Shown piece after piece: positions 28,547 to 37,197 of a DNA stretch of 64,000 nucleotides (position 1 is the stretch's first letter; every line of letters begins with the position of its first letter). Source of the stretch: Bog-473 sp963836605 (GTDB lineage Bacteria > Actinomycetota > Acidimicrobiia > Acidimicrobiales > RAAP-2); the NCBI GenBank assembly GCA_963836605.1, contig CAWIKB010000011.1, positions 62,001 through 126,000 on the forward strand, written 5' to 3'. The position numbers were made by a program, and so were the translations under genes. The notes beneath the pieces were generated by a model. The model worked only from the letters and a program-made list of their open reading frames with translations, was not told where the DNA came from and ran no database searches.

Positions 28547-28552
28547 AGACTA
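28547..28552 (-). promoter_or_regulatory. Putative -10 hexamer (leaderless) for gpsA
   Basis: TAGTCT on the minus strand, 6 nt before GTG 28540. The divergent cofC promoter lies 35 bp away. Confidence 0.55.
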
Positions 28553-28585
28553 CGGCGACACCGCCGCCCCTTTCCTCCCTACCCG

Positions 28586-28591
28586 TACACT
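28586..28591 (+). promoter_or_regulatory. Putative -10 hexamer (leaderless) for cofC
   Basis: TACACT lies 7 nt before GTG 28599, with no ribosome-binding site. Confidence 0.55.
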
Positions 28592-28598
28592 GTCGCGA

Positions 28599-29216
28599 GT
28601 GCCCGCCGGCGTCTCCGTCACCCCGCGCTCCTCACCGGCCCTTCCTGGACGACCCCTGGGGCACGAAGTCGTGCTCATTCCGGTGAAGGGCTTCCGCCAG
28701 GCCAAACGCCGACTGGGCGGGTCCTTGTCCGATGCAGGGCGCGTGGACCTGGTCCGGTCGATGGCGCAACACGTGGTGGCCGCCTGCGCCCCTCTGCCGG
28801 CCGCTGTGGTGTGCGACGATCCCGAAGTGGCGGAATGGGCGGCCGGGCTGGGAGCCACCGTGATGTGGGAGCCCGGCCAGGGCCTGAACGGCGCCGTGGC
28901 GTCCGGCGTGGCGCAGCTGGCCCGGGCCGGGGTGCGCTGGGTCACCGTGGCGCACGGCGACCTCCCACGGGCCCGTAACCTCGGATCGTTGTCGCCATTC
29001 GCAGGGATCACCCTGGTACCCGACCGGCGTGACGATGGCACCAACGTGCTGCGCCTGCCGGTCACGGCCGCCTTCCACTTCGCCTACGGTCCGGGCTCTT
29101 TCCGAAGACATTGCGCCGAAGCGTCGCGGCTGGGTCTGCCGATTCGGGTGCTGCGCATTTCGGCTCTGGCCTACGACGTCGACTGGCCGGCCGACCTGGC
29201 CGAGCTGACCGCGTGA
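28599..29216 (+). CDS. cofC: Phosphoenolpyruvate/2-phospho-L-lactate guanylyltransferase (F420 biosynthesis)
   Basis: 205 residues. The nucleotide-binding start VVLIPVKGFRQAKRRL, the acidic HGDLPRA motif and PDRRDDGTNVLRLP match CofC/FbiD of coenzyme F420 synthesis, which activates a phospho-C3 acid with GTP. It is the only F420 gene in the window. GTG start, leaderless. It ends in a GTGA overlap with the PIG-L deacetylase, so the two are translated together. Confidence 0.9.
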   Translation: MPAGVSVTPRSSPALPGRPLGHEVVLIPVKGFRQAKRRLGGSLSDAGRVDLVRSMAQHVVAACAPLPAAVVCDDPEVAEWAAGLGATVMWEPGQGLNGAVASGVAQLARAGVRWVTVAHGDLPRARNLGSLSPFAGITLVPDRRDDGTNVLRLPVTAAFHFAYGPGSFRRHCAEASRLGLPIRVLRISALAYDVDWPADLAELTA

Positions 29217-29995
29217 CGGTCCACCAAAGGACGGCCCGAACCAACCCGGTCAACGAATTGCCCGAGCGCGCCGCCGTCTCGACCGATCTCGCCGTCCCCC
29301 GGGTGGCCCTGGCCGTCGGCGCGCACCCCGATGACATCGAATTCGGGTGCGGTGGGACCCTGGCCAAATGGGCCGCGGCCGGGACGTCCATCCACCATCT
29401 GGTCCTGACCGACGGCGCCAAGGGAAGCTGGGACCCGAACCGCAGCGCGGCCTCGCTGATCGCGCTGCGCCAGGAAGAGCAGCGCGAGGCCGCGGTCACC
29501 CTCGGTGGTGGAGAAGTTCAGTTCCTCGGCTGGGTGGACGGCGAGCTCCGCGAGGGCATCGAGCCCCAACGGGAAGTGTGCCGGACCATTCGAACCGTCC
29601 GCCCCGACGTGATCCTCGGGCACGACCCCTGGCGGCGGTATCGGTTGCACCCGGACCACCGTCATGCTGGTTTCATCGTGACCGACGCGCTGGTGGCCGC
29701 ACGCGACTTCCATTTCTTCCCCGACCAGGGACTCAGCCCACATCGTCCCTCGGCCCTCCTCCTGTGGGAAGCCGACGAGCCGAATCATGTCGAGGACGTC
29801 GGCACAGTCGTCGACACGAAGATTGCCGCGCTGCTGGCGCATCGGAGCCAGCATGAGAGCACCATGGACATCGGGCCCGAAGGGAACGGCGATCGTGAAG
29901 CCTTCTCCGGTCGCATACGGGACCAACTTGGGCGCCATGGAGCGCTCGGTGGGTTCGCGCGCGGCGAGAGCTTCCACCTCATCACCGAGACCTGA
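29213..29995 (+). CDS. PIG-L/LmbE-type N-acetylglucosaminyl deacetylase
   Basis: 260 residues from GTG 29213, overlapping the cofC stop. The zinc motif GAHPDDIEFGCGGTL (about residue 43) and the second metal site HPDHRHAG mark the PIG-L family (MshB, Mca, BshB, LmbE). Substrates in the family are N-acetylglucosamine conjugates, including mycothiol precursors; which applies here is unknown. Coupling to cofC is notable because the two pathways are not known to be linked. A strong bidirectional hairpin follows. Confidence 0.88.
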   Translation: MTVHQRTARTNPVNELPERAAVSTDLAVPRVALAVGAHPDDIEFGCGGTLAKWAAAGTSIHHLVLTDGAKGSWDPNRSAASLIALRQEEQREAAVTLGGGEVQFLGWVDGELREGIEPQREVCRTIRTVRPDVILGHDPWRRYRLHPDHRHAGFIVTDALVAARDFHFFPDQGLSPHRPSALLLWEADEPNHVEDVGTVVDTKIAALLAHRSQHESTMDIGPEGNGDREAFSGRIRDQLGRHGALGGFARGESFHLITET

Positions 29996-30012
29996 GTTCC
30001 CCCGAAATTGCA

Positions 30013-30040
30013 AAGTCGGGGGCCCGAAGGCCCCCGACTT
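30013..30040. terminator. Bidirectional hairpin terminator
   Basis: A perfect 12-bp GC-rich stem (AAGTCGGGGGCC / GGCCCCCGACTT) closes on a CGAA tetraloop. It lies between two converging genes, 18 bp after the deacetylase stop and 27 bp after the H1-like stop. Because the stem ends in AA/TT the structure works in either direction. Confidence 0.85.
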
Positions 30041-30066
30041 CACCCGTTCCCGAGGGAACGCACTGC

Positions 30067-30531
30067 TCAGCGCCGACGAGCCGCCTTGCGGGCGGGGGCA
30101 CGACGCACTGCCTTTTTGGCAGTTGTCCTCTTGGCCGCTTTCCTGGCCGGAGCGCGCTTGGCAGCCTTCTTGGCTGCAGGCCGCTTCCGCGCCGGAGCGC
30201 GCTTGACGGCCTTCTTGGCTGCCGTGCGCTTCTTGGCCGGAGCGCGCTTGACGGCCTTCTTGGCTGCCGTGCGCTTCTTCGCCGGAGCGCGCTTGACGGC
30301 CTTCTTGGCTGCCGTGCGCTTCTTCGCCGGAGCGCGCTTGACGGCCTTCTTGGCTGCCGTGCGCTTCTTCGCCGGAGCGCGCTTGACGGCCTTCTTGGCT
30401 GCCGTGCGCTTCCGTGCCGGGGCACGCTTCACAGCCTTTTTGGCTGATGTGCGCTTTACTGCCTTTTTCGCTGGGGCCCGTTTCTTCACAGCCTTCTTGG
30501 CTGGGGCCCTTCTTTTCGCGGCTACTGCCAC
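30067..30531 (-). CDS. Histone H1-like Lys/Ala-rich nucleoid protein
   Basis: 154 residues composed almost entirely of Lys, Ala, Arg, Pro and Thr. The repeating unit is KRAPAKKRTAAKKAV (15 residues), about five near-identical copies flanked by diverged ones. This resembles eukaryotic histone H1 tails, Chlamydia HC2 and the C-terminal tail of mycobacterial HupB, so it likely coats or compacts DNA non-specifically. GTG start with AGGGAGG 7 nt upstream. There is no HU-like globular domain. It lies next to conjugation-type DNA-processing genes but on the opposite strand. Confidence 0.85.
   Translation of the reverse strand: MAVAAKRRAPAKKAVKKRAPAKKAVKRTSAKKAVKRAPARKRTAAKKAVKRAPAKKRTAAKKAVKRAPAKKRTAAKKAVKRAPAKKRTAAKKAVKRAPAKKRTAAKKAVKRAPARKRPAAKKAAKRAPARKAAKRTTAKKAVRRAPARKAARRR
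30191..30415 (-). repeat. 45-bp tandem repeat, about five copies
   Basis: Unit boundaries fall at 30191, 30236, 30281, 30326 and 30371; the units differ by only one or a few bases, and a diverged sixth starts at 30416. All lie inside the H1-like gene and are in frame. The high DNA identity, not just protein similarity, points to recent slippage or recombination, so copy number probably varies among strains. Confidence 0.9.
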
Positions 30532-30852
30532 AGGTGCACCTCCCTAGGAGCATGGTCACTGCATAGAGGTGAAGCCTGCGCCACGCCGATGTACTTTCCA
30601 CACCGTCGTGCGCATTGCCGCACCGATTTCATTTGCCATCGAAACGAATGGCGAACATGACCCGGAGTCATCGACTTCTGATCATCTCGTCAGCCCATCC
30701 CGATAACCCGAAACGAGACGACTGGTCGAGATGTCGAGGTAACGCATGTCGCGCACAATCGGCAATCCGACATCTTCGCCTCTCGCGCTGCACGGTGATT
30801 CGTTGCAGCACATATCAACCCTCCATAACGCTCCGGGTACGTACATTCTTGG
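30532..30852. promoter_or_regulatory. AT-richer intergenic region between H1-like gene and coupling-protein gene
   Basis: This 320-bp stretch separates two divergent genes. It holds an inverted repeat TTGCCAT-N8-ATGGCgAA (about 30632-30654) and a second TCTCGT / ACGAGA pair (about 30685-30718). It is the only sizeable non-coding sequence near the relaxase pair and so the best place to look for an origin of transfer or an operator, but I see no nic consensus I can name. No tRNA or other RNA gene is visible. Confidence 0.35.
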
Positions 30853-32424
30853 TTGTCCACACGCTCAGGTCAAGCATCCTCCAATGTCGCGGCTGTTTTG
30901 GCCGTCATTGTTGTCCTCGCGTTGCGTGCCGCGACGCGTGGTTCGCACGTCGTTTTTTGCACGTTGACACGCGACATCGTCGCCGTTCGCGTCAGCGATG
31001 TCCTATGGAATTTCCACCGTCGTGGCGCGACCATCGCGACGATGGATGCAGCACAACCCGACGTGGCTGTTCTACGCGCCGCGCACGCCGCAACGGCACA
31101 GGGGATCTACCTTGGTGAAGGCACACGCGGCTGGGTGCATGCGGGTGCGCAACGGTCGACCCTCGTCCTGGGCCCACCGCGCTCCGGGAAGACATCGTCC
31201 CTGGTCATACCCAATATCCTGCTGGCTGAGGGACCCGTTGTCTCGACGTCAACCAAGCCCGATGTGCTGCACGCCACGGCGGCGGCGCGAGGGCAGGACG
31301 GATGGACGTTTCTGTTCGATCCCAGCGGTGCCATTGAACGTCCCAAGGGAGTTGCGCCACTCGGTTGGTCTCCGCTGGCGACCGCGACGCGGTGGGACGC
31401 CGCAGTGCAGACATCGGACGCGATGGTCCGCGCCTCGAGGATCAGTGAAGGAGGCTTCTCCCGATCGCCGGGAGAGCAACATTGGACGGAACGCGCCAGT
31501 GCCCTGCTCGCGCCAATTCTTCACGCCGCGGCACTCGAATCGCTCTCCATGCGCACTGTGGTGCGTTGGATCGACCGGCACGATGGTGCCACCCCCCTCG
31601 ACATTCTCTCGTCCACAATGGGCCGTGAAAGCACCGCGAGCGACCTCTTGTCGGGCATTGTCGGCACCGATTCCCGCGAGCAGTCCGGTATCTGGTCCAC
31701 CGCATCGGGCGTGGTCGCCGCCTATCGATCCGAGGGGGCCATGCGCTCCACCGAGCTCCCCTCGCTTGACCCCGATGCCTTCTGCCGCGGGCCGCACACC
31801 GTCTACATCTGCTCACCCGGGCGTCGTCAAGGCCTGTTTGCCCCACTCGTCGTCGGCGCCATCGGCGACGTGCGCGACGCCACCTACGATCGGGATCGGT
31901 CCGGAGAGCGCGCCGCACCCACCCTCCTGGCCCTCGATGAGATGGCCAACATCGCCCCCCTACCCGACGTCGCCGCCATGGTCAGTGAGGGAGCCGGCCA
32001 GGGGCTCCTGGTACTGGCCTGCCTCCAGGACCTCTCCCAGGCCCGAAGCCGTTGGGGGCCCGCGGCAGACGGATTCCTCTCCTTGTTCGGCACCTCGGTT
32101 GTGTTGCCTGGCATCGCGGACGGATCGACGTTGCGGATCCTCAGCGCGTTGGGGGGAGACCACGAGGTCGCCAGCACCACCGTCAGCCGTACCGTCAGCG
32201 ATCGCGGTCGGCTCCGTCCCTCGAGCTCGGTTGGCACGGTACGTGTGCCGCGGTTCCCCGTCGACGCCATCTCCCGGGGAGCGCCGGGGTGCGCACTGGT
32301 CGTGAGCCCACAATCGAGGTTGAGCCAGGTGTCGCTCACCCCGGCGCACGCCCGCAGTCCCTGGCGCGAGTTCCTCCCGCCGAGCCGGCAGCGGGAACAC
32401 GCCCCCGCCGCCCGCGGTCGCTGA
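30853..32424 (+). CDS. VirD4/TraG-type coupling ATPase (type IV secretion coupling protein-like)
   Basis: 523 residues. One membrane segment near the N-terminus (VAAVLAVIVVLALRAA, about 12-27), then a TraG/VirD4 ATPase with Walker A GPPRSGKT (107-114), a typical VIPNILLAEG strand and Walker B TLLALDEMANIAPLP, followed by the LACLQDLSQARSRWG segment conserved in coupling proteins. Such proteins bring a relaxase-DNA complex to a secretion channel. No channel genes are nearby. TTG start at 30853 keeps the membrane segment; GTG or ATG starts further in would remove it. It converges on a relaxase gene 2 bp away. Confidence 0.82.
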   Translation: MSTRSGQASSNVAAVLAVIVVLALRAATRGSHVVFCTLTRDIVAVRVSDVLWNFHRRGATIATMDAAQPDVAVLRAAHAATAQGIYLGEGTRGWVHAGAQRSTLVLGPPRSGKTSSLVIPNILLAEGPVVSTSTKPDVLHATAAARGQDGWTFLFDPSGAIERPKGVAPLGWSPLATATRWDAAVQTSDAMVRASRISEGGFSRSPGEQHWTERASALLAPILHAAALESLSMRTVVRWIDRHDGATPLDILSSTMGRESTASDLLSGIVGTDSREQSGIWSTASGVVAAYRSEGAMRSTELPSLDPDAFCRGPHTVYICSPGRRQGLFAPLVVGAIGDVRDATYDRDRSGERAAPTLLALDEMANIAPLPDVAAMVSEGAGQGLLVLACLQDLSQARSRWGPAADGFLSLFGTSVVLPGIADGSTLRILSALGGDHEVASTTVSRTVSDRGRLRPSSSVGTVRVPRFPVDAISRGAPGCALVVSPQSRLSQVSLTPAHARSPWREFLPPSRQREHAPAARGR

Positions 32425-32426
32425 GC

Positions 32427-33824
32427 TCAGCGACCGCGGTCCATCTCCATGACCTGTGGTGCGCGCCATCCCAGCCGCTGGCGGGCCTCGGCGACCTGAC
32501 GCTCCGTGCGCACGTGGTCGGCCAGACGTGCCGCCGGAAGGGAGGCCGGTCCCAATCGCCGTGCGTCGTCGCCCAACGCGTCGGTACTCCGCGTCACGCC
32601 CCAGCGCCGGCGGTAGGCCTCAATGGCCACGGCGCCGGACCGCCACACCTCGTGGTCACCTGGGTCCAGCGGTCGCGGCCCCAGCTCGGCCAACAGGTGA
32701 TCCCCAGGGACCACGCGGCGCAACTGGTGAGTGGGTTCGGCCACGCCGACGTCACCTGTCGCGGGGACCCATAGGTCGGTCAGTCGCTCGAGCGCCGGTG
32801 CCCGAGTGCCGCCCACCGCGGCCACCCCCAGGGCCTCGACCACATCGCGGCGCCGAGCCGCGCCATCTGTGCTCTGGGAGAGTACGGCCCGGAATCGATG
32901 TTCGCCCAGAGTCGGGCGCGGTGGAACGTCCACGGTGCGATCCGCCACCTTCGACTCGGCTCGTGCCATCCCCAGCCCTTCGGCTCGCCGCTCCCACTGC
33001 CGGCGGAGGGCGTCAAAGGACACGCTGGTCGGCTTGGAGGGACGGGTGGCCGCCCACGCCACCCGGGCCCCACGGGCTGAATGCGAACCCCACTCGGTCG
33101 CGTGGCGTCGAATATCGGCCGCGCGCGACGAGAATTCACCGATGAGCAGTGGTGAGACACCGGAGACCTCGGTTCGCCGCCCCGACCCTTCGGTCCACCG
33201 GACTCCCAACCTCGCCGAGAGTTCCGCTCGCAAGTGGGCGTCGTACACCGCGCCGGCTGCGTTCCGGTGAGCCCACAGCCCGCGTTGATCACATGCGCTC
33301 CAGCGGCTGTCGTGCCCGTGCACCATGTTGGCCACCACGACGTGCGAGTGGAGATGTGGGTCCTGGTTGCGGTTCACGCCATGGGTGAACGAACCGGCCA
33401 CGAGTCCGTTGGTGGGGACAAGGTCACGCCCCTCGCCCGAGCCCCGGCGCGCCGCCACCCCGTGCTGCTCGAGATAGACCAGGGCACCGCGGGCGGCTTC
33501 GTGGTGCGCCGCGACGACCTGGCGCGCCGCCTCCTCGCCCCCCAGGGCAAAAAGCACGCTGGCTGATTTCGGGGCGCTGAAGGTCAGGTCGAAGCCGAGG
33601 ACCGTGGCGCGATCGGATCGAAGGCGCCGGCCCGTCGCCGGATTTCGCCCGTCGAGCACGGTCCGCAGGTGCTCGGGGTCCACCGAGCCGCTGAGCCCGA
33701 GACCGGCTGCTGCGCCACCGAGCCATTGGCCTCGGCCTTCCCGGCCCGAGACCGGGAGTTCCCGGGCCAGGTCCGACAGGTAGTAGTCAGCCCCGCGGGA
33801 GCTGAGACGGTGGACTCCCAACAC
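32427..33824 (-). CDS. MobF-family (TrwC-like) relaxase domain protein
   Basis: 465 residues. The HUH nicking domain fills about residues 1-300: candidate catalytic tyrosines in GADYYLSDL (Tyr14, Tyr15), the FDLTFSAPKSASVL segment, and the metal triad H157/H159/H161 in QDPHLHSHVVVANM. The large C-terminal helicase of plasmid MobF proteins is missing, so it is a nicking module only. It would cut and bind one DNA strand covalently. Paired tail-to-tail with a coupling ATPase and without secretion genes, it may be a decayed or mobilisable element, or a resident locus with another role. GTG start; a G-run sits upstream. Confidence 0.87.
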   Translation of the reverse strand: MLGVHRLSSRGADYYLSDLARELPVSGREGRGQWLGGAAAGLGLSGSVDPEHLRTVLDGRNPATGRRLRSDRATVLGFDLTFSAPKSASVLFALGGEEAARQVVAAHHEAARGALVYLEQHGVAARRGSGEGRDLVPTNGLVAGSFTHGVNRNQDPHLHSHVVVANMVHGHDSRWSACDQRGLWAHRNAAGAVYDAHLRAELSARLGVRWTEGSGRRTEVSGVSPLLIGEFSSRAADIRRHATEWGSHSARGARVAWAATRPSKPTSVSFDALRRQWERRAEGLGMARAESKVADRTVDVPPRPTLGEHRFRAVLSQSTDGAARRRDVVEALGVAAVGGTRAPALERLTDLWVPATGDVGVAEPTHQLRRVVPGDHLLAELGPRPLDPGDHEVWRSGAVAIEAYRRRWGVTRSTDALGDDARRLGPASLPAARLADHVRTERQVAEARQRLGWRAPQVMEMDRGR

Positions 33825-33857
33825 GACCGACCCCCACGCCTTTCAGTCATTTTCATG

Positions 33858-35808
33858 TCATTCTATATCTTTTTGATACACGGTCAAGATCTTTTCTGCC
33901 GCCCTCGACGCCAAATCGGTCAGTTCCGGCGGCCGTACCACCTGAGCGCTCGGACCGAGTTGGAGCAGGAGCCGCTCGAACCAGGCCATGCCCGCCACAT
34001 CGAGGACCACGTCGGTGACCGTGCCGTCGGGAGCACGCAGCACCGAGCGCACGGGGATCGACTCCGCCACCCATTGCGCTTCGGGGCCCAGACGCAGTTG
34101 CACTTCGATCGCTCCGGGCCCGGGGAGGAAGCCGTCGCCGGTCCTGGCGAGCGCGTGCGGGACGGTCGGCCCGAGGTCGTCCCGGACCCGCACCGCTCTG
34201 ATGCGGTCGACGCGGAACCGGCGCATGTCCTCCGCCTTGCGGCAATACGCGTCGAGGTACCAGTGGCCATCGGTGGTGATGACCTGCACCGGCTCGACGA
34301 CACGAGTGGTCGCCTCATCCCGGGAGGCCGAGTGGTAGTCGATCTCGAGCACCTCGCCCGCCTCGCTGGCGCGGCGCACCGCGGCCAGGGACTGGGGAGC
34401 ATCCACGTCCACCCCCACGGCCTCGAGCGATCCCAGTGCCCCGTCCAGCTTGGCCAGCGCTCGGCGCAGCCCGTCGTCGCTCGAGCCCGGGACGGCCAGG
34501 ATCAGGCGAGCCGAGGCGGCGACGGCGAAACCCTCCGCCGGAGTCAGTCGGCGCGGCCGGGCAAATTCGGCGGGCAGATAGGCCCGGACCGACGTTTCGG
34601 ACACTTCGATCTCCATCAGGGTGTCGGGGGTGTACGGCGGCACGCCGCAACAGGCCGCCAGTTCGAGTTCGTAGATCAGCTCGGCCTCGCCCATCCCGAA
34701 GCGTCGTCCCACCTCGGCGATCGGCGCCTCACCCACCTGGGCCAACCAGCCCACCACGGCCAGCAGGCGCCGCAGCCGCTGGCTGGTCTCCTTCCCCGGG
34801 ACAGCCCGGCCGGGCGGGGGCGGTGTCGCCGCGGGCGACGGCGCCACCTCCTCGACGACACCGGGGAGGTCGGCGTCGGTACCGACGAGGTCGGTCAGCC
34901 ACGCCCGCAAGGCCGATCTGAATTTCAGGGGGCTCGAGAATCTCGGCGTGGCGGAGCAGGCCGAGCACCCACGATCGAATCGCCTCGAAATCCGATACCT
35001 CGAGGCGCAGGACCACGGACCCATCGTCGAGGCGGCTCTCCACGCGCTCGCTTCCGACCTCTTCGGCCACCCGGGGTCCCTCCATGGCGTCCACGCGGAT
35101 CCTGGTGACGACCTGGTCGTCGCGTTCTGAGACCCAGGGGTCGGCCGGCAGGGCGGCGCGGATGTCGATGCCCTGGGGCAGTTCGCCACTCCCGGGACCC
35201 TGCCGCGCCACGGAGCCGTGGACACGATCGACGCGAAACGTGCGCACCCCTTCCCGATCGAGGTCCCAGGCCACCAGGTACCAGTGGCCGAAGCGAAACC
35301 AGAGCCCGGCCGGGGCCACTCGCCGGGTCGCGCCGCGGTACGAGAACGTGGTCGCGCTCCGGGTGCGGACCGCTTCGAAGAGGTCGACGAGCGCATCGGG
35401 TGGCACCAGGGCGGCGATCGGCCGGACCTCGCTCAGGCCGGTGGCACCCAGCTTCAAAAGCGCATCTCGACCACTAGGATCGCCCAGGTGGACGCCGGCA
35501 ACGGCCAGATGCAGGGCGACTTGTTCATCTGGCTCGAGCGCCAGATCGGGCAGATAGAAAGCCTCCCGGTCGATCAGGTAGCCGTACTGCTCCTGACCGG
35601 GCAGCGACTGCGTGAGCACCGGGATGCCCTCGTCGCGCAGCAACCGCTTGTCCCGCTCGAAGGCCTGCCGTTTCGCCCCGTGCTCCTCAGGGTAGCCAGG
35701 TACCTGGTTGGCGATGGAATCGAGCGTCAGCGGGTGCTCGGTGTTGAGCAAGACCAACACCAGATCGGTGACGCGTTCAAGTCGATCGAGTCGTGGTGGC
35801 GCAGCCAT
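33858..35808 (-). CDS. Fused PafB-PafC WYL-domain transcription regulator (apparent frameshift)
   Basis: About 650 codons. The first half has a helix-turn-helix (residues 1-80, LDRLERVTDLVLVLL) and a WYL domain with GHWYLVAWD and FRVDRV. The second half repeats the plan with SQRLRRLLAVVGWL, EVGRRFGMGEAEL and a second WYL domain GHWYLDAYC, FRVDRI. This is the PafB-PafC pair that activates the mycobacterial DNA-damage response, here joined. The frame breaks at a run of five G (34928-34932 on the plus strand); with four, the sequence reads EPLKFRSALRAWLTDLVG. Leaderless TAGGCT precedes the ATG. Downstream is the relaxase gene, 33 bp away. Confidence 0.83.
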
Positions 35809-35815
35809 CGGGGAG

Positions 35816-35821
35816 AGCCTA
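35816..35821 (-). promoter_or_regulatory. Putative -10 hexamer (leaderless) for pafBC
   Basis: TAGGCT on the minus strand lies 7 nt before ATG 35808. The divergent ctaG start is only 29 bp away, so the two promoters probably overlap. Confidence 0.55.
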
Positions 35822-35837
35822 CGGCGGTCGCCTGTCC

Positions 35838-36714
35838 ATGACAGTACCGGGCCACCCCTTCGATTGGCATTTGCACCTCTTCTGGATCGTGGCCGTCGCG
35901 GCGCTGGTCGGCGGGTACGTCTGGGCCACCCGGGCGCACGACCGTCGACCCACCACCCACCACTACCTCTTCTTCGCCCTGGGGACCGTGGCCCTCCTGC
36001 TCGCCGTCACGTGGCCGTTGGGAGACCTCGCCGCCCATTGGTCCCTGCTGACGCTCGTCCTCCAGCGGCTCCTCCTCATGCTGGCGGTCCCTCCCCTCCT
36101 GGTGCTGGGGACACCCGCCCCGGTCATCGCCGCGCTCGACGCGTCCGGCGGCGGTGGACGCGGTGGTGCGTGTGGCCGTCAGGCCGGTGGCGGCCGTGGC
36201 CATCGTGACCGTGGTGGCGGTCGGAACGTTGACGACCGTGGCGGTGAGCCTGGCCACCACCTCGAACGCGGGACGGGTGGCGCTGCAAATCGTCGTCCTC
36301 ATAGCCGGCTTCGTGCTCTGGGCGCCGGTGCTCTCCGCGGTTCCGGGCACGCGACACCTCTCCGCCCTGGGCAAAGGGGGGTATCTGATTGTGCAGTCCA
36401 TCGTCCCGAGCTTTCTCTCGGTGGTGTGGATCTTCGCCCGACGCCCGCTCTACCCGGCCTATAGCCATCATGTGGTCGCCGGCATGTCGCCGCTGCTCGA
36501 CCAACAACTGGCCGGATTCGTGGCCAAACTCAGCACCATCGCCGTCCTCTGGACGGTGGCCTTCATCACCATGAGCAAGGCCAAGGTGCTCGACGGTGCC
36601 GAATGGGACGAGGAACCACTCGTCTGGTCGGACGTCGAGCGCGAGATCCAGCGAGCCGACAGGCGGGAACGTTGGGGGCGGTGGCTGCCTCCCTCGGCCG
36701 ACGGCGGCAAGTGA
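35838..36714 (+). CDS. ctaG: Cytochrome c oxidase assembly protein, CtaG-like (apparent frameshift)
   Basis: About 291 residues after correction. The N-terminal part has the caa3-type CtaG features: FDWHLHLFW at the start, then membrane helices with LLLAVTWPLGDLAAHWSLLT. At 36136-36140 (CTCGAC) the frame shifts by one extra base. The remaining helices, including LIAGFVLWAPVLSAVPGTRH and the cytoplasmic tail ending RWLPPSADGGK, continue in the new frame. CtaG helps insert copper into cytochrome oxidase. Removing one base gives ALTRPAAVDAVV or close to it. Length and topology are then normal. Confidence 0.82.
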
Positions 36715-36784
36715 GCGGCAACGGAGGAGGTGCGGCAGGACGGCGGCGGTGCAGCGGCCGACGCCGCGGCGCCGCACCTGGGCT

Positions 36785-37111
36785 TCAGGCGAGCGCGGCT
36801 CCCCTGAGCTCCTCGAGCGAAAGCTCGGCGGTCTGATCGCCCCCGCATTGGGGGCAGTGCTCCACGTGTCGCCACGAACGCAAGAGTCGAGTCCCCTCGG
36901 CGTTCAACAGAACGACAAACGACTCCGAAATCGGGTCGATCTCCAACCCGAAGTAGGGGCGCCAGGACGTGGTGGCGGCGTGGGCGTCGAGCGCCAGCCC
37001 CTTCAGTATCCGGCGGAAGCGCAGTCGTTCGGTGTCGAAGATCCAGGTGCTGTGGCAGGACTCGAGCACAAACAGTGAGTCGTCAGAGAGTTTGCTCACA
37101 GGATTGATCAT
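36785..37111 (-). CDS. Small conserved hypothetical protein with CxxC motif
   Basis: 108 residues. The middle has a well-ordered alpha/beta pattern (FVLESCHSTWIFDTERLRF, SWRPYFGLEIDP), and the C-terminal part carries one CPQCGG pair that could bind a metal with the Cys at about residue 19 or act in redox chemistry. I recognise no family. It stands alone between converging ctaG and the carboxyltransferase gene. A long GC-rich inverted repeat (AGGTGCGGC ... GCCGCACCT, about 36727-36779) lies just beyond its stop and may end both this gene and ctaG. Confidence 0.65.
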   Translation of the reverse strand: MINPVSKLSDDSLFVLESCHSTWIFDTERLRFRRILKGLALDAHAATTSWRPYFGLEIDPISESFVVLLNAEGTRLLRSWRHVEHCPQCGGDQTAELSLEELRGAALA

Positions 37112-37197
37112 GCCTGATTCATCCCCCCGATCGGCGACAAATCCACCTCAGGTTCGTTGCGAAACGATGACAATCGCTCGTGTTCCTGGTCACATGC

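Noticed and set aside
30191..30415. Regularly spaced repeats as a CRISPR array
   Set aside because: The units are contiguous 45-bp coding repeats with no spacers and no cas genes near.
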